Shown: positions 18,867 to 32,103, counted from the stretch's first letter. The stretch: 64,000 nt of DNA from Arabidopsis thaliana (GCF_000001735.4 NC_003074.8:18917261-18981260), one strand, 5' to 3'. Numbers and translations: made by a program. Notes: generated by a model not told the origin, from the sequence alone.

Positions 18867-21425
18867 ATGGTGGACGCTGTTGTAACAGTGTTTTTAGAGA
18901 AAACCTTGAACATCCTCGAAGAAAAAGGCCGAACCGTATCGGACTACCGAAAACAGTTGGAAGATTTGCAAAGCGAATTGAAATATATGCAGTCTTTTCT
19001 CAAGGATGCAGAGAGGCAGAAGAGAACTAATGAAACGTTGCGTACTCTTGTTGCGGATTTACGAGAACTGGTTTACGAAGCTGAGGATATACTTGTGGAT
19101 TGTCAGCTCGCGGATGGTGATGATGGGAACGAGCAAAGGTCATCAAATGCGTGGCTTTCGCGGCTTCATCCTGCCCGGGTTCCGTTGCAGTACAAGAAAA
19201 GCAAACGTTTGCAAGAGATCAATGAGAGGATAACGAAAATAAAGAGTCAAGTAGAGCCTTATTTCGAATTCATAACGCCGAGTAATGTTGGAAGAGATAA
19301 TGGAACTGATCGGTGGAGCTCTCCGGTGTATGATCATACTCAGGTGGTTGGTTTGGAAGGAGATAAAAGAAAAATCAAGGAGTGGCTCTTTCGATCAAAC
19401 GACAGCCAGCTTTTGATAATGGCCTTTGTTGGGATGGGAGGGCTAGGTAAAACTACAATCGCTCAAGAAGTGTTCAATGACAAAGAGATCGAACATCGTT
19501 TCGAAAGAAGGATATGGGTGTCTGTGTCCCAGACTTTTACTGAAGAACAGATCATGAGAAGCATATTGAGGAACTTGGGGGACGCGAGTGTTGGAGATGA
19601 TATTGGAACATTGCTGAGAAAAATCCAGCAGTATCTTTTGGGGAAAAGGTACTTGATAGTTATGGACGATGTATGGGACAAGAATTTGAGCTGGTGGGAC
19701 AAGATCTACCAAGGACTGCCTAGAGGACAAGGAGGTAGCGTTATCGTGACCACAAGGTCGGAATCTGTAGCGAAAAGGGTGCAAGCGAGAGACGACAAGA
19801 CTCACCGTCCAGAGCTCCTTAGTCCTGATAACAGTTGGCTGCTGTTTTGTAATGTGGCATTTGCAGCAAATGACGGTACTTGTGAGCGTCCCGAGCTAGA
19901 GGATGTTGGCAAGGAGATTGTAACGAAATGCAAAGGTTTGCCTTTGACAATCAAAGCGGTTGGTGGGTTACTTCTGTGCAAAGACCATGTCTATCATGAA
20001 TGGAGACGAATTGCAGAGCATTTTCAGGATGAGCTAAGAGGAAACACTTCTGAAACTGACAATGTTATGTCTTCTCTGCAGTTGAGCTACGATGAACTCC
20101 CTTCCCACCTTAAGTCGTGCATTCTCACGCTTTCGCTCTATCCAGAAGACTGTGTTATACCAAAACAACAACTAGTACATGGATGGATCGGAGAAGGTTT
20201 TGTCATGTGGAGAAACGGAAGATCTGCAACTGAATCTGGAGAAGACTGCTTTTCCGGGCTCACAAACAGGTGTCTAATAGAAGTTGTAGACAAAACCTAT
20301 AGCGGAACCATCATCACTTGCAAGATTCATGACATGGTTCGTGATTTGGTGATCGATATAGCCAAGAAGGATTCGTTCTCTAACCCGGAAGGCCTCAACT
20401 GTCGTCACCTTGGGATTAGTGGAAACTTTGATGAGAAGCAGATCAAAGTTAACCATAAGCTGAGAGGCGTAGTGTCAACAACTAAGACAGGTGAAGTGAA
20501 CAAGCTCAACTCAGACTTAGCTAAGAAATTCACAGACTGCAAATATCTTCGGGTTCTCGATATCTCGAAATCCATATTTGATGCTCCTCTGTCTGAGATT
20601 TTGGATGAGATTGCAAGCCTTCAACACTTAGCATGTCTTAGTTTGAGCAACACACATCCGTTGATCCAGTTTCCTCGTTCCATGGAAGATCTCCACAACC
20701 TTCAGATTCTAGACGCAAGCTACTGTCAGAATCTGAAACAACTTCAACCTTGCATCGTCTTGTTCAAGAAACTCCTTGTACTTGACATGACGAACTGTGG
20801 ATCCCTTGAATGCTTCCCCAAGGGTATCGGAAGTCTCGTGAAGCTCGAAGTTCTGTTGGGATTTAAGCCAGCCAGGTCCAACAATGGGTGCAAGCTCAGT
20901 GAAGTGAAAAATCTCACAAACCTTCGGAAACTTGGTCTTTCTCTGACTCGTGGCGATCAGATAGAAGAGGAGGAGCTTGATTCTTTGATAAACCTAAGCA
21001 AGCTGATGTCCATTTCGATCAACTGCTATGATAGCTACGGCGATGATCTCATAACCAAAATAGACGCCCTTACTCCTCCACACCAGCTCCATGAGCTTTC
21101 TCTACAATTCTATCCTGGAAAGTCGAGTCCATCGTGGTTGAGTCCTCACAAGCTTCCGATGTTGAGGTACATGTCAATATGTTCAGGTAATTTGGTGAAA
21201 ATGCAGGAACCATTCTGGGGAAACGAGAATACTCACTGGAGAATTGAAGGTTTAATGTTAAGTTCATTGTCGGACCTAGACATGGACTGGGAAGTGCTGC
21301 AACAGTCAATGCCGTACCTGAGGACCGTGACCGCAAACTGGTGTCCAGAGCTAGAGTCTTTCGCGATTGAAGATGTTGGCTTTAGAGGCGGAGTGTGGAT
21401 GAAAACACCATTGCACAGAACCTGA
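18867..21425 (+). CDS. ZAR1: ZAR1, coiled-coil NLR immune receptor
   Basis: A single coding exon of 852 aa. Known biology: ZAR1 pairs with RLCK-XII pseudokinases (RKS1, ZED1), senses bacterial effectors such as AvrAC and HopZ1a indirectly, and forms a pentameric resistosome that acts as a calcium-permeable channel at the plasma membrane. Visible here: an N-terminal alpha-1 segment of the MADA type (MVDAVVTVFLEKTLNILEEK); the EDVID-like AEDILVD in the coiled coil; the P-loop GMGGLGKTT at 189-197 with K195; kinase-2 YLIVMDDVWD; GLPL as KGLPLTIKA; H488-D489 in the MHD position; then leucine-rich repeats from about 540 to the end. All key residues look intact. It lies in tandem with the OM66 pair, also immune-linked. 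Recognised as At3g50950. Confidence 0.98.
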   Translation: MVDAVVTVFLEKTLNILEEKGRTVSDYRKQLEDLQSELKYMQSFLKDAERQKRTNETLRTLVADLRELVYEAEDILVDCQLADGDDGNEQRSSNAWLSRLHPARVPLQYKKSKRLQEINERITKIKSQVEPYFEFITPSNVGRDNGTDRWSSPVYDHTQVVGLEGDKRKIKEWLFRSNDSQLLIMAFVGMGGLGKTTIAQEVFNDKEIEHRFERRIWVSVSQTFTEEQIMRSILRNLGDASVGDDIGTLLRKIQQYLLGKRYLIVMDDVWDKNLSWWDKIYQGLPRGQGGSVIVTTRSESVAKRVQARDDKTHRPELLSPDNSWLLFCNVAFAANDGTCERPELEDVGKEIVTKCKGLPLTIKAVGGLLLCKDHVYHEWRRIAEHFQDELRGNTSETDNVMSSLQLSYDELPSHLKSCILTLSLYPEDCVIPKQQLVHGWIGEGFVMWRNGRSATESGEDCFSGLTNRCLIEVVDKTYSGTIITCKIHDMVRDLVIDIAKKDSFSNPEGLNCRHLGISGNFDEKQIKVNHKLRGVVSTTKTGEVNKLNSDLAKKFTDCKYLRVLDISKSIFDAPLSEILDEIASLQHLACLSLSNTHPLIQFPRSMEDLHNLQILDASYCQNLKQLQPCIVLFKKLLVLDMTNCGSLECFPKGIGSLVKLEVLLGFKPARSNNGCKLSEVKNLTNLRKLGLSLTRGDQIEEEELDSLINLSKLMSISINCYDSYGDDLITKIDALTPPHQLHELSLQFYPGKSSPSWLSPHKLPMLRYMSICSGNLVKMQEPFWGNENTHWRIEGLMLSSLSDLDMDWEVLQQSMPYLRTVTANWCPELESFAIEDVGFRGGVWMKTPLHRT

Positions 21426-21630
21426 TGAAACGTTTTAAGCAACTAGATCAATGTTTATTAAACAGTGACAATAAGTTGGTGTATTACATATACCTTGATA
21501 CAATGTAATGTTGCTTTGACCGTTTGGATTTCATATCGCAATTTTCTTTTCTAATAATCATATAACAAACGAGCAAAAAGGGAAAACAGAGACTAGCAGC
21601 AATGGCAGATCTTTGATGTCAACTGCTTGA

Positions 21631-22966
21631 TCAGTCAGAATCAGAGTCCAGATTCTCTGAAGACCTAACAGACCTCCGTATGCTCTCTTGATATTCGGCG
21701 TCTTCATCATCTTCCTCTTTCTTCTTCTTGCTGAGCATTCCTGTTAAAGATTTGCACTCTTTAAGCAAAAATTCTCTAACTGGGCCGTTATAATAAAAAA
21801 AAGGTGGGACCGAGGTTCTTCATACCCTTTTTAAGAAGAACGTTCTCTAGTTTATTCGTTGTGAAATCGTCCTTGGTTCCCAGATCCTGGAACCCAACTA
21901 GCCTATCCATCGCAACTCCCTTGCTAAGAATGGTAAAGAAACTCGTACTTTATGAGTATACACCTAACAACAAACCCTGTATGTAAGAAGGAATAGAAAG
22001 AGGCGAAACCTGAAAAGCACAACGCAAGGCAAAGTCTTTATTGCAAGCTTCGTGACAAAGAAAGGAGCATTCTGCATTTATTTCAGCCAAGCATTAGCTT
22101 CAGCAAAGGATTGTTGAAAAGCCATTTCCTCTTATAAAACTTTCATCAAATGGTTCACTAACCTCTGCGTCCACTTTAATGAACTTTGTGTCCACATGTC
22201 TAGGTGCAAGAGTTTTCAGATGCTTGTCCATAATCCTACAGTAATGCAGTAAATATGTTTGGTTATGAGCTCATATACATATCAGAAGACGAACAAAAAA
22301 TAAGCTGATGAGAGATCTTACTTGCACCGGTAAAATTCCTTATGGTAGAAATGACATATCACTTTCTCACTCCTGGTGACTTCACCCAAGAAATCTCCTT
22401 CACTCACCTCTCGATATTCACCATGCCCTTGTCTTTTAAACGATTCTCTCTTCTCAACCTCTCTCTGTCAAGATAAAATCTTGAAGATTTTAGTTCATAC
22501 CAAAAGCTGCATAACTATATAGGCCACAATACAATGCCAAAGTTATAACCTTTAGTGCTGCAATCCTATCTGCGTGCAATCTTTCTAGCTCTGGATCCTA
22601 CAGAACATAGACAAATAAGTCTACCATAGAGACCTACGCTTAACAGTCACAACAAGCAACATTGCACTTACATCCATAAGTTCATCAAGATCAACCTCTT
22701 CATTAACAGGATTTGATCCTTGCGCCTTCTCATTTGCAAGAACTTCCTACAAAACCCATATAAAGAACTCATCAAAACCATACAAGTAAGTCCTCACAGG
22801 TAATCTACTCAGACAAAGAAACATCAAAAAAACTCATAAAGTCTATCACTATTTCAAAAACAAATTGAGAAACATTCTTTACCTTTTGATAATTTCTTGC
22901 AGCAGCCGCCATTACATTTCCAAATGCTAGATTCGAGAGAGTCGATTTGACTGCATCTGGATCCAT
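21631..22966 (-). CDS. PLP3A: Phosducin-like protein 3a
   Basis: Eight exons on the minus strand: 22966-22883, 22746-22672, 22597-22550, 22464-22322, 22235-22163, 22071-22010, 21923-21826 and 21740-21631. All joins are in phase and give 230 aa. The N-terminal helical part (EREVE-like, EKREXFKRQGHGEY) is followed by a thioredoxin-like fold (VICHFYHKEFYRCKIMDKHL, TLPCVVLFSKG). The tail is acidic and Ser-rich after a KKKK stretch. There is no CxxC, as expected for phosducin-like proteins. Family members assist the CCT chaperonin; Arabidopsis PLP3a/b are reported to be needed for beta-tubulin folding and microtubule arrays. It is head to head with LTI30, with about 600 bp between starts. Recognised as At3g50960. 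Confidence 0.94.
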
Positions 22967-23232
22967 CTTTTAACACCAAAAATCTGAAACAACAGCATGA
23001 AAAAAGCATTAGGATTCAGAGATAAATGAGAGCTAAAGCTTCAAAATCATACCTTTTTCAATTCCTTCCTGATGCGAAGAAGAAAAATAAAAAAACACAG
23101 CTTGAGAAATCGAAATCAAAGCTTTTTTCCTTTCTTTACTAACAATTTCAAAAAATCAAAAGATGAACAACAAAGGTGGAAGAAACATACCAAACGACAT
23201 CGTTTTTTAGTTTAGTAAAAGATATGCATTAT

Positions 23233-23450
23233 TGGGCCTTTCATATCTAAAGGCCCACAGGCCCATATAAGTTAAAATTACGTCGGTCGCTAACCACTAC
23301 TACACCGACGTCTTACTTGCCATGTGTGTGTGACTCTTAATCAATTACGAATTGAATATATTACTTTTACGATGTCGGCCAACACGTATTGAGTAAAATA
23401 TCTATGTGATGATGAATTCCTATCCAAAATGAAATTTGCATCTCTATAAA
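23233..23450. promoter_or_regulatory. Shared PLP3a/LTI30 promoter with site II and CRT/DRE elements
   Basis: Nearest PLP3a lie TGGGCC 23233-23238 and GGCCCA at 23252-23257 and 23260-23265, site II elements typical of growth-related genes. Nearer LTI30 are three CRT/DRE cores (RCCGAC): 23282-23287 (minus), 23304-23309 (plus) and 23374-23379 (minus). These are the binding sites of CBF/DREB cold and drought regulators. A TATAAA at 23445-23450 lies 115 bp before the LTI30 ATG. The layout fits cold induction of LTI30, which is known. Confidence 0.8.
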
Positions 23451-23564
23451 AGTATCATTCAAGAGATCATTAATCTTCATCGATCAAAGTCTTGAATATT
23501 TCATCTATATATACCTAAGAAAGAAAAGAGTTAAAGAAGTATATTTTCGATTCAAAGAAGAAAA

Positions 23565-24146
23565 ATGAATTCTCACCAGAATCAAACCGGAGTGCAAAAG
23601 AAGGGAATAACGGAGAAAATCATGGAGAAGCTACCAGGTCATCATGGACCTACTAACACTGGTGTTGTTCACCACGAGAAGAAAGGGATGACGGAGAAAG
23701 TTATGGAGCAGCTGCCAGGTCATCATGGTGCTACTGGTACCGGTGGTGTTCACCACGAGAAGAAAGGAATGACGGAAAAAGTTATGGAGCAGCTGCCAGG
23801 TCATCATGGATCACACCAAACTGGAACCAACACAACTTATGGTACTACTAACACTGGTGGTGTTCACCACGAGAAAAAAAGTGTGACCGAAAAAGTTATG
23901 GAGAAACTACCAGGTCATCATGGGTCACATCAAACTGGGACTAACACGGCTTATGGTACTAACACTAATGTCGTTCACCATGAGAAAAAAGGTATAGCAG
24001 AAAAGATTAAAGAGCAACTGCCAGGTCATCATGGAACTCACAAAACTGGAACCACCACAAGTTATGGTAATACTGGCGTTGTTCACCATGAAAATAAAAG
24101 TACGATGGATAAGATTAAAGAGAAGCTTCCCGGTGGTCATCACTAG
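23565..24146 (+). CDS. XERO2: Dehydrin LTI30 / XERO2 (K-segment type)
   Basis: A single-exon gene of 193 aa. Six lysine-rich K segments are visible: five near KKG(I/M)TEK(I/V)MEKLPGHHG, and a last variant ending [11 protein letters not shown]. They are separated by Gly/Thr/His-rich spacers with repeated TGTNTXYG. There is no S or Y segment, so it is a Kn dehydrin. His-rich pairs flank the K segments and are known to tune membrane binding. The protein is disordered and protects membranes during cold and drought. The DNA is itself a near-repeat: units of about 80-120 bp align across 23590-24130. The start ATG at 23565 has a TATA box 115 bp upstream. Tandem with XERO1. Recognised as At3g50970. 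Confidence 0.97.
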
Positions 24147-24601
24147 ATTGATTAACAACTTGTTTAAGCTTATTTTAAGTATTTGTGTGGTGTAATAATA
24201 TGATGATGTGGCTTTCTTTCATTGAGTCGCTAAATAATATATGTAAGTGATGGATCTTTGAATTAATATAAAATATCTACTTCTGGTTTCGTTTATTTAT
24301 CTTTCTATCGCTTCAACTATTCCATGTTATTAAAATACTTGTGAGTTGTGACACATACAACCACGTATAATTCACATGTAATTATTTGGTAATTCAATTC
24401 TTTACAAGTTTATATGTTCTTTTGCATACAAGTTATCAGGGAAACGACCGCAGTTGTTTGGCAATGTATATTACTCAGGTTTTCAATTCAGGCCCATACG
24501 GCCCAAATAAGTTGTTTTTACGGATATCGAGTTAAAAGAGGTGTGTCGATTATAACGGACATGTGTCACACTAACCACAAAACCAACGTCTTACGTAATC
24601 G

Positions 24602-24688
24602 CCACGTGTGTCACTTCAACGCAATTTGATAATAATCATAATACTATATGTGATTATGATCCCTATCCAAAGTTGCGGTTCTATAAAA
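24602..24688 (+). promoter_or_regulatory. XERO1 promoter: ABRE-like CCACGTGT and TATA box
   Basis: CCACGTGT at 24602-24609 contains the G-box/ABRE core ACGTG. TATAAAA is at 24682-24688. The stretch from CCTATCCAAA to CATTCAAGAG around the TATA box closely resembles the same place in the LTI30 promoter (CCTATCCAAA near 23429), showing that the duplication included the promoter. Confidence 0.72.
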
Positions 24689-24773
24689 ATACCATTCAAG
24701 AGCGTATACATCTTTATCCATCAGTGTCTTAATTTTGTCTATAGCTAAAAAAAGGTTCAATTGTAAAAGGAAT

Positions 24774-25461
24774 ATGGAGTCTTACCAAAACCAGTCCGGA
24801 GCGCAGCAGACTCACCAACAGCTTGACCAATTTGGAAATCCATTTCCAGCCACCACCGGAGCCTATGGAACTGCCGGTGGAGCTCCAGCCGTGGCTGAAG
24901 GTGGTGGTTTAAGTGGCATGCTTCACCGTTCTGGGAGTAGCTCTAGCTCTAGCTCGGTATGCTTCTGTTTTACGCAATTGCTTTTGCAATATTTAGTGTA
25001 CTCTTTCTATATCACCAAATACAAGAAGTTTCATTTAATTTGACTTCACCTAACTAGAAAAAATCAGGAAACCATATTTTAGATTTAACTCTACATATTT
25101 TTTATAAACCATTTTTTGTGTTCAAATGATAAGTTTTTGTTTGTAATTTGAATTATATTCAAGGTATACCATATATTTAAAATTACTAAATAAAATATGG
25201 AAAGTGTTGCAAATACATATAGCTTTTTAATTTTTCTGACGATTTTCATGCATGAAGGAGGATGATGGACTAGGTGGAAGGAGGAGGAAGAAGAAGGGAA
25301 TAACGGAGAAGATTAAAGAGAAGCTGCCGGGTCATCACGACTCCAACAAGACTTCTTCTTTAGGTTCTACAACGACGGCCTATGATACCGGCACCGTTCA
25401 CCACGAGAAGAAAGGCATGATGGAGAAGATCAAAGAGAAGCTTCCGGGTGGTCATCATTAG
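24774..25461 (+). CDS. XERO1: Dehydrin XERO1 (YSK2 type)
   Basis: Exons 24774-24956 and 25258-25461 give 128 aa. The intron (TCG/GTATGC ... GAAG/GAG) sits in the serine tract, the usual dehydrin intron site. A Y-like segment LDQFGNP is near residue 18. The S segment [12 protein letters not shown] crosses the splice junction. Two K segments follow, [17 protein letters not shown] and [18 protein letters not shown]. This is the YSK2 plan. A basic RRRKKK stretch after the S segment is typical of nuclear-targeted dehydrins. Likely role: desiccation protection in seeds, with ABA control suggested by the ABRE-like box. It is next to LTI30 in the same direction, 627 bp downstream. Recognised as At3g50980. 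Confidence 0.95.
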
Positions 25462-27345
<1,884 letters not shown>

Positions 27346-27997
27346 GAGAGTTTCCATTATTGGATAGTTAAAAGTCCTAAGCGTTTGGTTAACGACTTAA
27401 CGTTAATCTTTTTTTTTTTTTGTTAAATTTGATTTCTGTTGCCATTGTGTTTAATTTATTTTTATTTGTTCTAATTAATTTATGAGTTTGGTGATTGTAT
27501 GGTATACCAAAACGTCAAAAACATAACGATTTTTATGGCAACTGAAATTGCTAATGAATTTGGAATGTGATGTGCCTATACTCAACAATACAAATTTTGA
27601 CGTGACAACTCCATTAGGTGAAATATCTTTCTCGAAATTATGGATGTAACTTAAACATCTAAACTAGAAGTATCGGAATGTTTTTAAGAGGCCCTAGAAA
27701 CATAAGGAGTGATGTTGTAAAGGAGTTTTGTTTTGTTGTTAGAAAATTTCAAAGTGGAAGTGAGACACATGAACAAATTTGTCGCACTTTTACAAGTTGT
27801 GTTCTGGAGTAAACTTTACACTCTTGGCTTTTGTTCAAAGAAGCACATAAAAAAGCTTTAGACCTTTCTTTACTTTAAGAACCATTATTATTGCCGAGAT
27901 CACACTCGGGTTTCGTTCTTGAATACACATTATTAGTAGTTTAATTAAGACTAGAGCATCATGGTTCTTCTATAAGGCCACAGAGAACGGTATGATT
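27346..27997. other. Convergent 3' flanks of PER36 and the epoxide hydrolase
   Basis: 3' UTRs of two convergent genes and AT-rich spacer. No further gene or repeat was recognised. Confidence 0.6.
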
Positions 27998-29239
27998 TTA
28001 CTCTGTTTTGCTTAACTTGTTTAAGAAAGAGAGAATCTCTTGAGAGACTTGTTCAGACTTCTCCTGCTGGATAAAATGATGACCACCTTCAATAACAACT
28101 ATCTCAAGATTAGGCACAACAATCTTGAACACCTCTCCTTTCACATACTCCATTGTTCCATTAGGTCCTTCATATCCGATATCTTTGTCTCCCGCTATAA
28201 ACTTAGTAGGAACGACGATTTTGGAGTCTTGCCACGGCGCCAATATCTCCCAATTCCTGTCACATTGCACATTTTCAATACTTGTTTTTGTAACAACAAA
28301 GACTGGAGATAAAGTGAGAGAGGGAAGTGAACAACTTACATATCCATGGATCTGTAGTAATTCAAAGGGCCAGTGAATCCAGATCTTTGAAACTTTTCCG
28401 CATACACTTGAATCTCTTCTTCTGTTATCCAATCTGGAATCGTCGACGGTATCTCAAGATGATCTATGATCTCTGTGTCAGGAGGAGCCACTAAGTAGTC
28501 TGTTCTTGTTATTAGCAAGAACTTCTTCATTACCGATAAACAATCATGCTTGGCAAATGCAGCCTCAGCTCTTCCGGGTTTCTTGTAAAAAACAGAACCG
28601 AGAAATCGAATCAACGACAACAATGAGTACCATAATAGTAACACTAACATCATAAATCTTGAAAGTAAATTTGGGTTTTACCTGAAACTGAGTGATGTAT
28701 AAACCATCTCCAAAAATTTTGAAAAAATCTGAAGGTTTGAGTTTTGGATCTCTTGGGAAATATGGAACAGAGAGACTTATGAAACCTTTGACTCGGTCTG
28801 GTCTAAACAAGCATAGACACCAACCTATGATTGCTCCCCAGTCATGCCCAGCCACAAAAGCCTACCACAGTAAAAATGTAAACTTTCTTCTCCACAAATC
28901 TATCTATCTAAATCTAAACGCTGGATTCTCAAGAAGATCATTTTTCACCTGAGTAGTGCCGTAGTGATCGAGTAAACCGATGACATCAGCGACTAGGTGA
29001 CTCACAGTGTAAGACTCGTGGCTCGGTAGAGAATCGGAGTCACCGTAGCCTCTGAGATCTGGAGCGACCACGTGGTAACCATGGCTAGACAAGAAATCGA
29101 TCTGGTGACGCCAAGAGTACCATGTCTCAGGGAAACCATGGAGTAACAGAACCAAAGGCCCTTCTTCGTCTCCTTTCTCAGCAACGTTTAACCAAATCCC
29201 GTTGGTCTTGATCTTCTTCTCTCTAACAGAGCTCGTCAT
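27998..29239 (-). CDS. Soluble epoxide hydrolase (alpha/beta hydrolase fold)
   Basis: Minus-strand exons 29239-28949, 28861-28682, 28581-28340 and 28256-27998 give 323 aa. The fold and catalytic residues are clear: oxyanion-hole motif HGFPE at 34-38, nucleophile D104 in AGHDWG, acid D261/D263 in GDKD, and base His in GGHHF (297/298). A Tyr-containing cap domain lies between about 130 and 230. Family reaction: hydrolysis of epoxides, often of fatty acids, to diols; likely roles in cutin precursors, oxylipin turnover or stress. There is no signal peptide; a C-terminal peroxisome signal is not evident (ends LSKTE), so it is probably cytosolic. I believe this is At3g51000. Confidence 0.93.
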
Positions 29240-29619
29240 GATTCTTGTTGGTGATAGTTGTGAGAGAGAGGAGGAAAATCAGCGACCAAGGTGAAGACTT
29301 TATCACAAGAGTTGAGAAATGGATGCACACATGACGTGGCGGAATATGAAATCAGGCCTCTAGTTAGATTACACGTGGCGGTAACTGGTCCTGATTCAGT
29401 TTCATGGGTTGCCGTAAGTAAAAGAATGTCAGCCAAATTCATGAAACAAGAAACACATGACTGGATATAAAGAACACAAACGTCAAGTAACTCTCAGTTC
29501 TTCAGACAACATAGCGAGTTAACTCTCAAGAGAACATGCCAAACACAACAAAGAAGAGTAATTCTCTAACTCAAGACAAGAAAAGAGATTGTCATTTAGG
29601 ATTATTTCTATGTTTGATC

Positions 29620-30788
29620 TCAAGAAGACATTGATTTCTTCTTCTCTTCTTCCAGCTGTTGAAGCTCAATCAGTCTTTCAGCCCATGCTCGGTCCCTAGC
29701 GACAGCAGCCATCTTACGTTCCACTTGCTTAATTCTCTTCTTCCTCTTCGCCTCTTGCACCAGCGCTTGCCTCTTCTTCTTCTCAGACTGCGAAAAAAAT
29801 ATATACACGAGAACTCCATCTTATTAGTAAACTAAAAAAGAACATTGCAGATTGTTTTGTAAATGGAAACAGAACGGAGAAGCTAAGAGAGATACAGCCT
29901 TTTATCATCCCATAGGTTACTTATGATTTCTCAGCTTTCAAACTTATTTCTCATTTGTACAATCTATTGATTCAACATTCCAACATTTCTCATCTAACAA
30001 TGTAGAGCTATGCAAAGATCAAAAAGCTATCAAAGTTCTTAAAACAAGCTAGAAAGAAATCAGACAAACCAGTATAAAAGCACGACGCTGCCCTATGCGC
30101 TTCTTCGCATTTCTTCTCTTCACACTTCCCTCATTAGGATTGTTTGAAGAAATTGGCTGGCCAGGTGTATATTGAACGTATGCATAAGGCCCTGCATTAT
30201 CCTCAAATCTTTTAATTCATCTAAACAATCCCACCGTAGATTATCTCTGGCTATATCAACTTCTCAGTAACAACACCCAAAATTGAGATTCAAAACAATC
30301 ACTTTCCACTTAAGATTACACAAGATCAATACTATACCCACCAAATGCTAATTTGAAAACAGCATAAACAACACCCGCCTAAGAAGATTACACTAACTCC
30401 ATTCTGAATCACACAACATTCATCTCTAATTTCACAAACAAAGCATCAATTTTTACAACCCCAGACTAAAAATGAAGCTCAAAATCAACCATCAAACACA
30501 AAATAGCGAACCTGGAGGTTTCAATTTGGATCTTTTCCTCTTGGGATGAGTCATGGGTCGTCTCTTCGGGAGCCGAGTATCAGTCAAGCTTAAGCTATGA
30601 AAATGGTTAGCCATTGGAATCCATGGTAACCTCAAATGAGTCATCGATCCACCGAAGAAGGAACATAACTCGGGTTTAGCAGCCGGAATCGTCGCATTGA
30701 ACGGCGCAGACGAGTAGTTAACGACGGCACGCGAAACTAAGGTTCTCGACAATGGACGCAAAATCGATCTAATTGCACCGAAACCCAT
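29620..30788 (-). CDS. Small basic mitochondrial-type protein, possibly mitoribosomal
   Basis: Minus-strand exons 30788-30512, 30191-30070 and 29787-29620 give 188 aa. The frame extends further upstream, but its first codon there is TTG; the first ATG is at 30788. The N-terminus MGFGAIRSILRPLSRTLVSR is an Arg/Ser/Leu-rich amphipathic presequence of mitochondrial type. The middle is very basic (LPKRRPMTHPKRKRSKLKPP). The C-terminal half is a charged helix with WAERLIELQQLEEEKKK. Composition and size fit a mitochondrial ribosomal or RNA-binding protein. TGGGCC site II motifs and AAACCCTG lie just upstream, as is common for such genes. I believe this is At3g51010; exact function not recognised. 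Confidence 0.88.
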
Positions 30789-30912
30789 TTTCACCAAAGC
30801 ATCAGCGAACAGATTCCGATCCAAAAGCTCCTGGATTTACCGATCAAGCTTCGAAATTATCACTTAGCCGATTCCAACAAAGTTCGAGACTTGAAACGAA
30901 GAATTTTTCGCT

Positions 30913-30955
30913 AAACCCTGAATAGTCTAGTAAACACTAATGGGCCTTATGGGCC
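30913..30955. promoter_or_regulatory. Telo-box-like AAACCCTG and two site II motifs
   Basis: AAACCCTG is at about 30913-30920, and TGGGCC at 30941-30946 and 30950-30955, within 170 bp of the start codon of the minus-strand gene. Telo-box plus site II (TCP-bound) pairs are typical of Arabidopsis ribosomal-protein and mitochondrial genes. Confidence 0.6.
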
Positions 30956-31199
30956 TATAGTGTAAGGGCTTATAATTGAACATTGGGTCTCAAAGAAAAG
31001 ACTCATAATAACTAAAATCAATAATTCGTGCGGATATTATTAATTATTGTCTCCAAATCTCATTAAATGTTTTGGCGAGAATTACGTGATATTCCCTAAA
31101 GATCAACATATACATTTTTACAGCCATTTATTTACATGAAATAAATTTTGGAGTTGGGATTTATTTACAATGCTTGTCACTGACATTAATTATTTAGTT

Positions 31200-32103
31200 A
31201 AAAAAAATTAAAAAGATATTAACCAAACTATATCTTGCCTAATTTGTTTCTAAAAATCTCTACACAATCTTTTCATATATCTTTTTAAAAAAAAAAATCG
31301 TGAATTTTACTTCAAAAAATATGCATAAATCCGATTTATAGCAAATATTTATATCAACATTTTGCATAGCAATAAAAATACTAATTTATAATAATTAAAT
31401 ATTCACATAAAAAACCATATACACATACAAGAAAAAAAAACTATATTTATCATCATTTAAACCGTTCTTTTATTTAAATTAAAAGCACAAAACTTGAAAT
31501 CATATACTTTATATGATAAATTTAAAATCTATATTAGTAATATAAATTTTAAATCATTCAAGGAACGGTATACCACGGGTGAGATCCTAAATTATTGGAA
31601 TTAGAACAATAATAATTTATTTTCTTGGATTTTATAACACTAATCATTTAGCTAACGAGATAATATAGACAGATTTATATGGGATGACGGGTTTTGATCA
31701 ATATTAATAAACAAAGGTATATCACAGATGAAATCATAAAATTAACAATCAAAATACAATCATACAACCTTAAACACAAAAACATACAATATTAACAAAA
31801 CAAATATAACTTAAAATTTTAAAAAATAGCTATAAAAAATCGACATGCGGTATACTGCGGATAAAATATTCAAAATTTTAAAATCTACCATACATTGTTA
31901 CTTAAAAAAATATATGTTTTCATATCTATACTTCAAAATTTGAAACCAAAATAATAGTAATCATATACTAAATAATACAGAGATAGATATCTATATTTTA
32001 AAATACAAATTAATATGATATATCTTCAATTAATCTTTTAAAAAATAATTTTACATTTTTTAAAAAATAATAGCTCTGCAGTGTACCGCGGGTTAAATTC
32101 TAG
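31200..32103 (+). mobile_element. Decayed, probably nested Helitron sequence ending in CTAG
   Basis: The right end CAGTGTACCGCGGGTTAAAT-TCTAG stops at 32103 and is followed by T, as in Helitron 3' termini. Related end-like blocks occur at about 31566 (GGTATACCACGGGTGAGATC), 31715 (GGTATATCACAGATGAAATC) and 31847 (CGGTATACTGCGGATAAAAT). Several truncated or nested copies, or one element with repeated subterminal blocks, would explain this. The rest is AT-rich and non-coding. No TC start was found; the left bound is approximate. Confidence 0.6.

Noticed and set aside
23565-24146. Regular repeats resembling a CRISPR or satellite array
   Set aside because: They are the coding repeats of dehydrin K segments in an uninterrupted frame.
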